Shown piece by piece: positions 21,008-26,575 of a stretch of 30,466 bases of DNA. The notes beneath the pieces were generated by a model. The model had not been told where the DNA came from and did not search any database. It saw only the letters and a program-made list of their open reading frames with translations. Source of the DNA: a virus; the IMG/VR virus record IMGVR_UViG_3300007276_000191, positions 1 through 30,466 of that record; one strand, written 5' to 3'. A program made the position numbers and the translations under genes. Numbering within the stretch: position 1 is the first letter of the stretch; each line of letters starts with the position of its first letter.

Positions 21008-21595
21008 ATGAATTGCAAAATAAATAACTGTAAAAATAAAATAATGTACAAAAAGGCACAGCTTTGCCAAAAGCACTATTTTAGATTTATGAGATACGGG
21101 ACATATGATTTAACACGAATAGGAAAAGGGCGTGATAAGTTTATAACGCCCAATGGGTATGTAAAAATACTAGCATTTGGCCATGTGCTTGCTGATAAAA
21201 ATAATTACGCATTTGAGCACCGGATAGTATTTTACAAAAAAAATCAAGATAAGGAATTGTGCTGCGAGTTTTGCGGGAAGTATTGGGATTGGAGGTCGCA
21301 TAAGGATCACGTTGATCATATTGATAACAATCCACAAAATAATCATATTACAAATCTTAGAGCGCTTTGCAATGCGTGCAATACTAGAAGGTCAAGAAAG
21401 CCGCCTCACACCGATAATGGAAATTTCCCAATAGAGTTTAACGGCGAGGTTATGACTGCTGAAGAATGGAGTAGAGATGAAAGGGTTTTTGTATCTGGAG
21501 CCTGTATAAGACAAAGAAAATCAAGGGGGCTTAGTGATTTTGATGCTCTTTTTATGAAAAAGAAGACTCATAACAGAGCAACGGCAACGGGATGA
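21008..21595 (+). CDS. Free-standing HNH homing endonuclease
   Basis: This 195-residue protein has an N-terminal Cys/His cluster (CKINNC, CQKHYF), a central HNH core (FEHRIVFY, CCEFCG, DHVDHIDNNPQNNHITNLRA, LCNACNTRR) and a C-terminal helix-turn-helix-like DNA-recognition module (TAEEWSRDERVFVSGACIRQ). The start ATG 21008 has GAGG upstream; an upstream in-frame TTG lacks a ribosome site. It is AT-rich and A-rich in codon use compared with neighbours, so it is probably a recent insertion between ninG and the next gene. Confidence 0.88.
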   Translation: MNCKINNCKNKIMYKKAQLCQKHYFRFMRYGTYDLTRIGKGRDKFITPNGYVKILAFGHVLADKNNYAFEHRIVFYKKNQDKELCCEFCGKYWDWRSHKDHVDHIDNNPQNNHITNLRALCNACNTRRSRKPPHTDNGNFPIEFNGEVMTAEEWSRDERVFVSGACIRQRKSRGLSDFDALFMKKKTHNRATATG

Positions 21596-21777
21596 AATTC
21601 GACGGCAGGGAGTCGCTCTACACTTTGTTTATGATTCGAGAGTTTGGCGAAGAGTTCGTAATACACATGCAAGACGTTAAGAAAACAACGGTTAAACGAA
21701 ACACTAACGACTATGATGATTTCATCAAGACGGCTAAAGCTGAAGTTGCGAAACATAAAAAGAGGCTAGGGATATGA
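21592..21777 (+). CDS. Hypothetical protein (61 aa)
   Basis: A small basic helical protein (MKFDGRESLYTLFMIREFGE, then DDFIKTAKAEVAKHKK). No known family. It overlaps the homing endonuclease by four bases (ATGA) and the next gene by four. Confidence 0.5.
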   Translation: MKFDGRESLYTLFMIREFGEEFVIHMQDVKKTTVKRNTNDYDDFIKTAKAEVAKHKKRLGI

Positions 21778-21947
21778 AAGAGAAAGACTTTAGCAATCCG
21801 GTTGAAGTTGCGATATTTATTGCGCATTACAATGAATGGCGTCGTGGTGGCGATATTGAGCATCCACACCCGAAAGAGCTAGGTCTAGCGCTAGATGCGG
21901 CGGTTGTTCATTTGCTAAAGATTAAAGATTTGAATGTTGGCGCATAA
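21774..21947 (+). CDS. Hypothetical phage protein (57 aa)
   Basis: The sequence reads IAHYNEWRRGGDIEHPHPKE and then LGLALDAAVVHLLKI. Short phage proteins with NEWRRG followed by a PxPxELGxALDxA segment are common and unassigned. The last codons (VGA stop) overlap the TTGGCGC block of the next promoter. ATGA overlap with the gene upstream. Confidence 0.6.
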   Translation: MKEKDFSNPVEVAIFIAHYNEWRRGGDIEHPHPKELGLALDAAVVHLLKIKDLNVGA

Positions 21948-22002
21948 CTTCCTACAAATAATTTAAAATAATTCTTGTATTCTTTAAATAGTTGGGTATA
22001 AT
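21937..22002 (+). promoter_or_regulatory. TTGGC / TTCCTAC promoter with long spacer (copy 7)
   Basis: TTGGCGCATAA starts at 21937 and TTCCTAC lies at 21949-21955. The TATAAT box is at 21997-22002, 41 bases away instead of 19, an addition of about two DNA turns. A TTGTAT lies 16 bases before TATAAT and could serve as its own -35. ATCAACTA follows at about 22009. It drives the ORF at 22036. Confidence 0.6.
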
Positions 22003-22035
22003 GATTACATCAACTAGAGAAACGGAGCAACAAAA

Positions 22036-22200
22036 ATGGAAAACTTAGAAATCGGCAAAGAATACAATGTTAACGGAAAAGCAATGACTCTTAGGTGGGT
22101 ACGGTATGAGCATAGTTACTCAGAATTGCATTACCATTTTAGTGATGGATTTTTCTCTAGCGGCCTGCGTGAATCTGAGCTGAAAAGGTTTGTAAAGTGA
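22036..22200 (+). CDS. Hypothetical protein (54 aa)
   Basis: A small beta-rich protein (MENLEIGKEYNVNGKAMTLR, then RYEHSYSELHYHFSDGFFSS) that looks like a miniature barrel. No family recognised. AACGGAG before ATG gives a ribosome site. The following GTG start lies inside its stop. Confidence 0.5.
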   Translation: MENLEIGKEYNVNGKAMTLRWVRYEHSYSELHYHFSDGFFSSGLRESELKRFVK

Positions 22201-22358
22201 CCCCGTCCCAGCAAGCAAAAAGCGTAGGGCTGAAAAGCCTTACGCAGGTTAGCCAGATAACAGGCGTATCACTAAACACGCTCACAAACTGGCACCGAGA
22301 TAAACCTGAACTATTTAGAATTGTTCTTCTTGGCTGTGTTACCGATATTGGCGCATAG
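22197..22358 (+). CDS. Small HTH-like protein, GTG start (53 aa)
   Basis: It starts with GTG at 22197, overlapping the preceding TGA. The protein contains a helix-turn-helix-like segment (LTQVSQITGVSLNTLTNWHR, then DKPELFRIVLLG) as in small DNA-binding phage proteins. The final codons (IGA stop) overlap TTGGCGC of the next promoter. A regulatory role is possible. Confidence 0.55.
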   Translation: MTPSQQAKSVGLKSLTQVSQITGVSLNTLTNWHRDKPELFRIVLLGCVTDIGA

Positions 22359-22391
22359 TGTCCTACACAAATAAAACAGGTCAGGTATAGT
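22348..22391 (+). promoter_or_regulatory. TTGGC / TGTCCTAC promoter (copy 8)
   Basis: TTGGCGCATAG starts at 22348, TGTCCTACAC lies at 22359-22368, and TATAGT at 22386-22391, spacing 19. It drives the ORF at 22437 and can also transcribe the tRNA and the long structured RNA, since no terminator lies between them. Confidence 0.75.
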
Positions 22392-22436
22392 TAATACATA
22401 AAGTAAACGAAGCAAACAAAGCCAAGGAATAAAAAA

Positions 22437-22625
22437 ATGACTAAATCAGAGCTACAAGCAAGAGTCGATGCCGCTACTAAGAATATTGATCTTAGCGACT
22501 TGGAAGAGTATGGCGTTGAGCTAGTTAAGGATAATAGCGTTGAGGAATACTGGGCAAATTCAGCTTCTCAGTCTTACGTCAACTCGGTTGAGCGAGGTAG
22601 TGTTCGCACTGTAAAACTAGGTTAG
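22437..22625 (+). CDS. Hypothetical acidic protein (62 aa)
   Basis: A short acidic protein (MTKSELQARVDAATKNIDLS, DLEEYGVELVKDNSVEEYW) with no recognised family. It is the only ORF between copy 8 of the promoter and the tRNA. Its ribosome site is weak (AAGGAATAAAAAA before ATG). The C-terminus is Ser/Val-rich. Confidence 0.5.
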   Translation: MTKSELQARVDAATKNIDLSDLEEYGVELVKDNSVEEYWANSASQSYVNSVERGSVRTVKLG

Positions 22626-22637
22626 TAGCCGACCCGT

Positions 22638-22658
22638 CGCGGTGTAGTTTTAACCGCG
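22638..22658 (+). other. Hairpin just upstream of the tRNA
   Basis: Perfect 6-bp stem CGCGGT/ACCGCG with loop GTAGTTTTA, eight bases before the tRNA 5' end. It may guide processing or form part of the structured transcript. Confidence 0.4.
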
Positions 22659-22665
22659 GGGACAT

Positions 22666-22742
22666 GCGCCCGTAGCTCAACTGGACAGAGCATCGGTCTT
22701 CTACACCGAGGGTTGCAGGTTCGACTCCTGCCGGGTGCGCCA
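22666..22742 (+). tRNA. tRNA-Arg (anticodon UCU), CCA encoded
   Basis: A complete cloverleaf. The acceptor GCGCCCG/CGGGTGC has one G-T pair; the D stem is GCTC/GAGC; the anticodon stem TCGGT/ACCGA has loop CTTCTAC, giving anticodon TCT; the T arm is GCAGG-TTCGACT-CCTGC. Discriminator G is followed by encoded CCA. It reads AGA codons, rare in many hosts. It immediately precedes the large structured RNA region. Confidence 0.95.
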
Positions 22743-22908
22743 ATTTAGTGTATTAGAAATAAGAATTCGGGCTAACGCCCTCAAGAATTGCGCCAGCGCC
22801 CTGATGATTCGGGTATCGTTAACGGTGGAACTTTAACTAGCTGGCGCAAACTAATTTCATCTAGCAGTACAAACTAGATGAAAAAAACTGATGAAGGAGT
22901 GGTAGGAA

Positions 22909-22998
22909 ATGAGCGATTTAAAATCTACAAAGTCATGGCACAGTCGAGGTAATGTTGATTATTCTGTATTGCATGAAGCTGAAGCTTACGAGGCTTAA
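22909..22998 (+). CDS. Doubtful 29-residue ORF inside the structured RNA region
   Basis: An ATG with AGGA close upstream opens a frame reading MSDLKSTKSWHSRGNVDYSV and ending HEAEAYEA. It could encode a leader-like peptide. It is the only reasonable reading frame in the structured region and lies between strong hairpins, so it may simply be part of the RNA. Confidence 0.25.
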   Translation: MSDLKSTKSWHSRGNVDYSVLHEAEAYEA

Positions 22999-23130
22999 AG
23001 AACACCCTCTAACCGGAGGTGATTGACTAAGCGCAGTTAGTCGAGCGCATTGCCTAAGCCGCTGGGAAGCGTGATGGGGCACCACTAACGCGCAGTACGT
23101 GAGCCGAAGGTCTAACGCTACGCTGTGTTA

Positions 23131-23158
23131 TTGATAATAGAAAGCAAAGTTGTATAAT
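23131..23158 (+). promoter_or_regulatory. Sigma70-like promoter at the start of the pseudoknot domain
   Basis: TTGATA (23131-23136), a 16-base spacer and TATAAT (23153-23158). Transcription would begin near 23165, one base before the first stem of the pseudoknot at 23166. This could make the 3' domain an independent RNA of about 380 nt. Confidence 0.5.
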
Positions 23159-23608
23159 GGTCAGGCACTGTGGCGGTGCGAGTAGTTATAAGGCAGTCTT
23201 TGGCGTAGATTAAACCCGCCACGGTGTGTCGAAGATTGCACTTATAACTATTCAACCCTCCTCAATGCCTTGGGTATCGGGCAAACCAACGGGCACCAAG
23301 TCAAAAACGCTGTAGAACGATTGTTACCGCTCCAGACTGTAACTCCGAAAGGTGCCAGTCATACAGGTCGGATGCCTAATATCTGAACTGCGTACAAGAT
23401 GGGGAGTGGACAGACCTTAGCTAGTAGTGGTCTGGGCATAAACAGGTGGTAAGGTGGCTTTCCCTGATTTTTAGGGCTGAGATAGGTTCCGGCAAGAACA
23501 GAAACTGTATCCTGATAAGTGTAGCAATTGGAATCAGCTAGTTAAGAAGATTTAATAAATGGGACGGCGTTCTAAGTATAGGCCACCAACCCCATCTAAT
23601 GACCACTA

Positions 23609-23636
23609 TTGCCTAAATTTCACTCAATGGTACAAT
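23609..23636 (+). promoter_or_regulatory. Sigma70-like promoter of the membrane-gene cluster
   Basis: TTGCCT (23609-23614), a 16-base spacer and TACAAT (23631-23636), 21 bases before the chosen ATG at 23658. It contains no TCCTAC element, unlike most early promoters here. Confidence 0.45.
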
Positions 23637-23657
23637 CTAGTAAAACGAGGGTGGTTT

Positions 23658-23861
23658 ATGAAATCAATACTTGCAACTGCTATCAAAGCTGGACTGATGT
23701 ACATGATTCGCAATTATGCCGCATCTATCGTATTCGACATGATTGTAGAGCAGGCTGAAAAGCTCTCACGGCGCACTGACACTGAAATCGACGACAAAGC
23801 CGTGGCTATGCTGAAAAGCGATAAAAGCGACTTTATTGCAGCTATTAAGGGTAGAATCTGA
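23658..23861 (+). CDS. Small amphipathic/membrane-associated phage protein (67 aa)
   Basis: The sequence (SILATAIKAGLMYMIRNYAA, then FDMIVEQAEKLSRRTDTEID) resembles short phage proteins with a hydrophobic N-terminal helix and an RTDTEIDDKAV-like motif, often located near lysis genes. Function unknown. ATG 23658 has GAGGGTGG upstream. An in-frame ATG at 23559 would place a good promoter inside the gene and lacks a ribosome site. The stop overlaps the next start (TGATG). Confidence 0.6.
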   Translation: MKSILATAIKAGLMYMIRNYAASIVFDMIVEQAEKLSRRTDTEIDDKAVAMLKSDKSDFIAAIKGRI

Positions 23862-23974
23862 TGAAAAACAAAGCGAAAGCAACAAGTTACAAGCCAAAGA
23901 AGCCAAAGAAGAAATCAAACAAAGTTGCAGGCGGCTTTGACTCTAATATCACTAAGCGTCGGAAGGTCGCATGA
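23861..23974 (+). CDS. Very basic small protein (37 aa)
   Basis: The protein is one third Lys/Arg (KATSYKPKKPKKKSNKVAGG, ending TKRRKVA), with no hydrophobic segment. It overlaps both neighbours (TGATG upstream, ATGA downstream), supporting translation. It may bind nucleic acid or membrane phospholipid; no family recognised. Confidence 0.5.
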   Translation: MKNKAKATSYKPKKPKKKSNKVAGGFDSNITKRRKVA

Positions 23975-24420
23975 TTTTATTCTTTGCAGTAATTGCGTTA
24001 GTTATATTCATCCTAACATCAAAGCGCCTAGCGCTCGTTTCTTCGATAGCGTTCTTTATTGCGCAGTTCATATCTACTCGCAGTGTAGAGACGTTCAGTT
24101 ATGAAGCTGCTGTAATTAGCATGATGATTCTTAACTTGTCTGTATTTTCCATTGCTGTCATTGAGTACAGAAAGCACCACACAGACCTATCTCGCTCTCT
24201 TATGTGGCTTTATCTTGGATTTCTCGCTGTTACCGGCTCTTATGCATTTTACACTACTGCCGAGCAAGGCTATATTTTAGTAGGGATGTCTATTGTAGAA
24301 TTGATACTCCTAGCTTCACTGGACGGATGCCGCAGTGTATGGACTGATTTTAGACTCACTGCTGATACTATTCGTAACGGGAGTTATCGCCAGCGCCGTC
24401 ATTCACACCGCGAGGGCTGA
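23971..24420 (+). CDS. Polytopic membrane protein (149 aa)
   Basis: Four or five hydrophobic helices are visible: ILFFAVIALVIFILT (2-16), LVSSIAFFIAQFI, AVISMMILNLSVFSIAVI, LMWLYLGFLAVTGSYAFY and ILVGMSIVELILLASL. The tail is Arg/His-rich. The position between small genes and a holin-like gene suggests a lysis or envelope function, but no holin family match is certain. ATGA overlap with the preceding gene. Confidence 0.6.
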   Translation: MILFFAVIALVIFILTSKRLALVSSIAFFIAQFISTRSVETFSYEAAVISMMILNLSVFSIAVIEYRKHHTDLSRSLMWLYLGFLAVTGSYAFYTTAEQGYILVGMSIVELILLASLDGCRSVWTDFRLTADTIRNGSYRQRRHSHREG

Positions 24421-24422
24421 GC

Positions 24423-24650
24423 GTGATAGACGAAAGGTATCAAACAAGCAACGCAATGATCATTCTAGGAGTGGTCGGGACGTGGATAATTGAAAACCCT
24501 ACCGAATTTGTAACAATGGCGGTAGCGGTAGGCGGTTTCGTGATTATGCTGGCGAAGTATCTTGAGGAGCGAGTTCAGCGAAACGAGAAACACAGGTTAG
24601 ACATACGGCGAAAGAAGTTAGAAATCGAGAAGCTAGAAAACCCGGACTAA
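24423..24650 (+). CDS. Holin-like membrane protein (75 aa, GTG start)
   Basis: One clear hydrophobic helix (VTMAVAVGGFVIMLAKYL), preceded by a weaker one (AMIILGVVGTWIIENPTEF), is followed by a charged coiled coil (VQRNEKHRLDIRRKKLEIEK). This layout matches small phage holins of the class II type. GTG 24423 follows GAGGG at normal distance, two bases after the previous stop. The TAA stop lies in the loop of the following terminator. Confidence 0.6.
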   Translation: MIDERYQTSNAMIILGVVGTWIIENPTEFVTMAVAVGGFVIMLAKYLEERVQRNEKHRLDIRRKKLEIEKLENPD

Positions 24651-24849
24651 GCCGGGTTTTTTTATTCTTTCTGTTGTTTATTCTTTTTTTAATTCGCTCA
24701 CTTGCCGCCTTGGCTTCTTCGCCGTAGCTTGGTAATGACATTTTTTCCTTGTGTAGTTTTTCCTTTTCTTCTGGCGTCATAAAGTAATGCTCACCACAAC
24801 TGGCGAACATTACATAAAAACTTGCATCATCAAAGTTGTAGCCGCTCAT
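24544..24849 (-). CDS. Hypothetical leftward protein (up to 101 aa)
   Basis: The N-terminal two thirds (FDDASFYVMFASCGEHYFMT, then a Lys/Glu-rich helix) look like real coding sequence. The last 35 residues are encoded by the terminator and the antisense of the holin-like gene, so the natural C-terminus may have been extended after loss of a stop. It starts two bases after the stop of the gene at 25049-24852. Confidence 0.45.
   Translation of the reverse strand: MSGYNFDDASFYVMFASCGEHYFMTPEEKEKLHKEKMSLPSYGEEAKAASERIKKRINNRKNKKTRLSPGFLASRFLTSFAVCLTCVSRFAELAPQDTSPA
24637..24664 (+). terminator. Bidirectional rho-independent terminator
   Basis: CCCGG/CCGGG stem (24641-24656) is flanked by AAAA upstream and a seven-T run downstream. 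It ends the rightward membrane-gene transcript and, read on the other strand, can end the leftward transcript from 25049. Confidence 0.85.
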
Positions 24850-24851
24850 AA

Positions 24852-25049
24852 TTAAGCGGCAAGAATGGCGACATCTAACTCATCAAGGAATGAGTCGAAC
24901 AATTCAGATTCCATGCGATCTTCTAGGCTATCAAACAACCAACCGTAAACAGTGCGCTCCGCATCACTTAGTTTTTTTGAGGCCATAGAACGCATTTGGT
25001 CTTTAATCTCTTCGGTAGTTAGTTTGTTGATTAGGTCTTTATGGCTCAT
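24852..25049 (-). CDS. Hypothetical helical protein (65 aa)
   Basis: A fully helical, acidic protein (LTTEEIKDQMRSMASKKLSD, ERTVYGWLFDSLEDRMESEL). No family recognised. It is the first gene behind the leftward TTGGC/TCCTACC promoter at 25146-25102. GAGAGAGAATAACC before ATG is the ribosome region. Confidence 0.6.
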   Translation of the reverse strand: MSHKDLINKLTTEEIKDQMRSMASKKLSDAERTVYGWLFDSLEDRMESELFDSFLDELDVAILAA

Positions 25050-25101
25050 GGTTATTCTCTCTCTAGTTATCGCTTCGGTTCATTCCTTAGCTGATGTAAT
25101 C

Positions 25102-25146
25102 ATTATAGGTGTGTTGACTGGGTAGTGGTAGGACACAACGGGCCAA
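25102..25146 (-). promoter_or_regulatory. Leftward TTGGC / TGTCCTACC promoter (copy 9)
   Basis: Minus strand: TTGGCCCG starts at 25146, TGTCCTACCA lies at 25135-25126, and TATAAT at 25107-25102, spacing 20. The TATAAT box is followed by GATTACATCA as in copy 7. It drives the two leftward genes. Confidence 0.75.
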
Positions 25147-25172
25147 CATCAATAAGGTTTGAAATGTTTATA

Positions 25173-25216
25173 TTGGCGCGAACCGTCCTACCAGTCTAAG
25201 GCATGTTGGCTATAAT
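25173..25216 (+). promoter_or_regulatory. Rightward TTGGC / CGTCCTACC promoter (copy 10)
   Basis: TTGGCGCGAAC starts at 25173, CGTCCTACCA lies at 25184-25193, and TATAAT at 25211-25216, spacing 19. TTATCAACTA follows. It is divergent from copy 9, whose block 1 is only 27 bases away. It drives the gene at 25249. Confidence 0.78.
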
Positions 25217-25248
25217 GGATTTATCAACTACGAGAGAGGGACAGAACA

Positions 25249-25503
25249 ATGACACAGAACATGCCTTACCAAGTTTTCAAGACCGCCATTGCGAATAAGC
25301 TGATAGATGAAGGAATCTATGATCGTATCTGGTTTGAGTCGCAGGAGTCTCGCCTTAGTATGTTCTGGAATGCCGGAGAGACACCAGATAGCGCCTATCA
25401 AGTCATTGGTGAGATTGCCAATGCTAAGTTTTCACCACACGTTTACCGTGAAACAACATTTGCAAGCCTCGCAGCTTGTGGTTGTGAATTTCAGCGCGTC
25501 TAG
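25249..25503 (+). CDS. Hypothetical protein (84 aa)
   Basis: A small alpha/beta protein (MPYQVFKTAIANKLIDEGIY, then WFESQESRLSMFWNAGETPD). No recognised family. GAGAGGGAC upstream of ATG gives a good ribosome site. It is a single-gene unit between promoter copy 10 and the terminator at 25542. Confidence 0.6.
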   Translation: MTQNMPYQVFKTAIANKLIDEGIYDRIWFESQESRLSMFWNAGETPDSAYQVIGEIANAKFSPHVYRETTFASLAACGCEFQRV

Positions 25504-25541
25504 TTTTCACTCTTAGCATTTTCAAAATAGCGACATAATTG

Positions 25542-25561
25542 CCCGCCTTGCGCGGGTTTTT
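25542..25561 (+). terminator. Rho-independent terminator before the packaging genes
   Basis: CCCGC/GCGGG stem around CTTGC is followed by five T (25557-25561). It separates the gene at 25249 from the terminase operon. Confidence 0.85.
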
Positions 25562-25590
25562 GTATATTCAAACATGGCGCGAATTGGTGT

Positions 25591-25615
25591 ATATTTGTAC
25601 TGAAATTGCAAATAT
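25591..25615 (+). promoter_or_regulatory. Inverted repeat upstream of the terminase small subunit
   Basis: ATATTTG (25591-25597) and CAAATAT (25609-25615) form a perfect 7-bp inverted repeat with an 11-base centre, ending 18 bases before the terminase ATG. A TATAAC overlaps the right arm (25613-25618). It could be an operator over a late promoter or an mRNA hairpin. Confidence 0.35.
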
Positions 25616-25633
25616 AACGGGAAAATAACGGGA

Positions 25634-26074
25634 ATGGCAGAATTTACACCAGAAAACCAACCCAAGAAACGCAGACCGCGCGGTAAGTCGCAGCGTACAC
25701 TTCTACAGGAGTCTTTGGAGCGTCTTGGAACCTCAGAGTCCAGTTTCTACGATACGATGATTATGGCGGCTCTAGGGCTTACTGAAGATGAGTCAATATT
25801 AAAATTGCAGTCGTTCGCATTCCCTGAAGTAGTTAAGCGACTTTATCCTATTCCAAAGCAAGTAGCGCCTACAGTCGAGTTTGATTACCCTAAAGACGGA
25901 ACGCTAACAGAGAAGGCTAGCGCGATTGAGGTGGCTATTTCTGACGGCATTATCCCTCCCGATGTCGGTGTAAACCTAATATCTGTATTAGCGCACGTTG
26001 CTAAGATTGAAGAGGTCACGGAGATTAGAGAGCGCTTAGATAGGTTGGAAGAGCTACTAAAGAATAATGGCTGA
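25634..26074 (+). CDS. terS: Terminase small subunit (putative)
   Basis: This 146-residue protein has a basic N-terminus (KKRRPRGKSQRTLLQESLER), a helical central part and a C-terminal coiled coil (VAKIEEVTEIRERLDRLEEL). It occupies the place and size of the DNA-recognition subunit that selects the packaging start and feeds the large subunit. Two short genes lie between it and terL. The assignment rests on composition and context. The end of the gene overlaps promoter copy 11. Confidence 0.65.
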   Translation: MAEFTPENQPKKRRPRGKSQRTLLQESLERLGTSESSFYDTMIMAALGLTEDESILKLQSFAFPEVVKRLYPIPKQVAPTVEFDYPKDGTLTEKASAIEVAISDGIIPPDVGVNLISVLAHVAKIEEVTEIRERLDRLEELLKNNG

Positions 26075-26111
26075 TAATGTCCTAACTTGATTTTCAGGTA
26101 TGGGGTAGGAT
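26067..26111 (+). promoter_or_regulatory. Weak TTGGC / TGTCCTA element (copy 11)
   Basis: ATGGCTGATAA starts at 26067 and TGTCCTAACT lies at 26078-26087. TAGGAT lies at 26106-26111, spacing 20. The block phase is the same 13 bases as the other copies, but the match is poorer. It precedes the short gene at 26137. Confidence 0.5.
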
Positions 26112-26136
26112 TAAAGCCCACATAAGGGGATTTGAT

Positions 26137-26226
26137 ATGAGACTGCAAAACATAATCGACAGTATTGAACCTGCTGTAATCGCAAGGATAGAGGTTGGTG
26201 ATGACCAGAATAAGCAGAGACTTTAA
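26137..26226 (+). CDS. Short ORF before the terminase large subunit (29 aa)
   Basis: AAGGGGA seven bases before ATG is an excellent ribosome site. The peptide reads MRLQNIIDSIEPAVIARIEV with a polar tail, and overlaps the start of the next gene by 26 bases. It may be a leader that couples translation of the following gene. Confidence 0.45.
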   Translation: MRLQNIIDSIEPAVIARIEVGDDQNKQRL

Positions 26227-26575
26227 TTTTATTCCGAGCGCATATAAAAACTCTAGAATGTGCGTTACGGGAAGCTTTGATAAAGAAGGTCGTCGATACA
26301 AAGACAATAGGATGATGTGGATTGACGTTAAGGGAGGAAAGGATTTAACGGTCGGCTCCAAGTTTACTATTGATGGTTTGACCGGGTGTATTGTCGATTT
26401 CGTAGACTTGCGGAAAATCGACACAAGACAACCGATGATATTTACAGTCTTGGAGGTTGGAGGTTGGTTTAAAAATAGAGTAATGATATCCCCGGCAATT
26501 ATTAACCAAGGTCGCTATCAAAATTGCTTTGGTAAAGCCGAAAAAGGAGCGGAATTGAGAGTGATTAATGGGTAG
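26201..26575 (+). CDS. Hypothetical protein between the terminase genes (124 aa)
   Basis: A beta-rich protein (MTRISRDFNFIPSAYKNSRM; later LTVGSKFTIDGLTGCIVDFV) with no recognised family. ATG 26201 is preferred over an in-frame TTG at 26195; the region GATAGAGG is a ribosome site. It overlaps terL by eight bases. Its position suggests a packaging accessory or a moron-like insertion. Confidence 0.5.
   Translation: MTRISRDFNFIPSAYKNSRMCVTGSFDKEGRRYKDNRMMWIDVKGGKDLTVGSKFTIDGLTGCIVDFVDLRKIDTRQPMIFTVLEVGGWFKNRVMISPAIINQGRYQNCFGKAEKGAELRVING

Larger units (their letters stand above)
22743..23545 (+). ncRNA. Candidate large structured non-coding RNA (GOLLD/ROOL-like setting)
   Basis: About 800 nt directly after the phage tRNA contains almost no coding sequence but many strong pairings. 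The 5' part has GGGC/GCCC (22769-22780), a 10-bp stem TTGCGCCAGC/GCTGGCGCAA (22788-22797 with 22840-22849) and a 10-bp stem TTTCATCTAG/CTAGATGAAA (22855-22883). The middle has GACTAA/TTAGTC (23025-23042) and CGCT-GGGA-AGCG with a GNRA loop. The 3' part has a pseudoknot of an 11-bp stem (23166-23176 with 23216-23226) interleaved with a roughly 19-bp stem (23180-23198 with 23234-23253). It also has GACTG/CAGTC, a GAAA loop, CAGACC/GGTCTG and ATGCC/GGCAT pairing. GOLLD and ROOL RNAs are of similar size and lie beside phage tRNAs; the class is inferred from setting, not aligned. Confidence 0.65.

Noticed and set aside
22666-22742. The phage tRNA as a TGA suppressor explaining the methyltransferase stop
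   Set aside because: The anticodon loop CTTCTAC gives UCU, which reads AGA (Arg), not TGA.
22899-22912. Minus-strand TTTCCTACCAC as a twelfth promoter copy
   Set aside because: The TTGGC block is missing at the fixed distance and no leftward gene lies nearby.
22743-23558. Group I intron, tmRNA or RNase P RNA in the structured region
   Set aside because: The conserved core sequences of these RNAs (group I P/Q/R/S elements, tmRNA tRNA-like ends, RNase P signature segments) were not found, and no split gene flanks the region.
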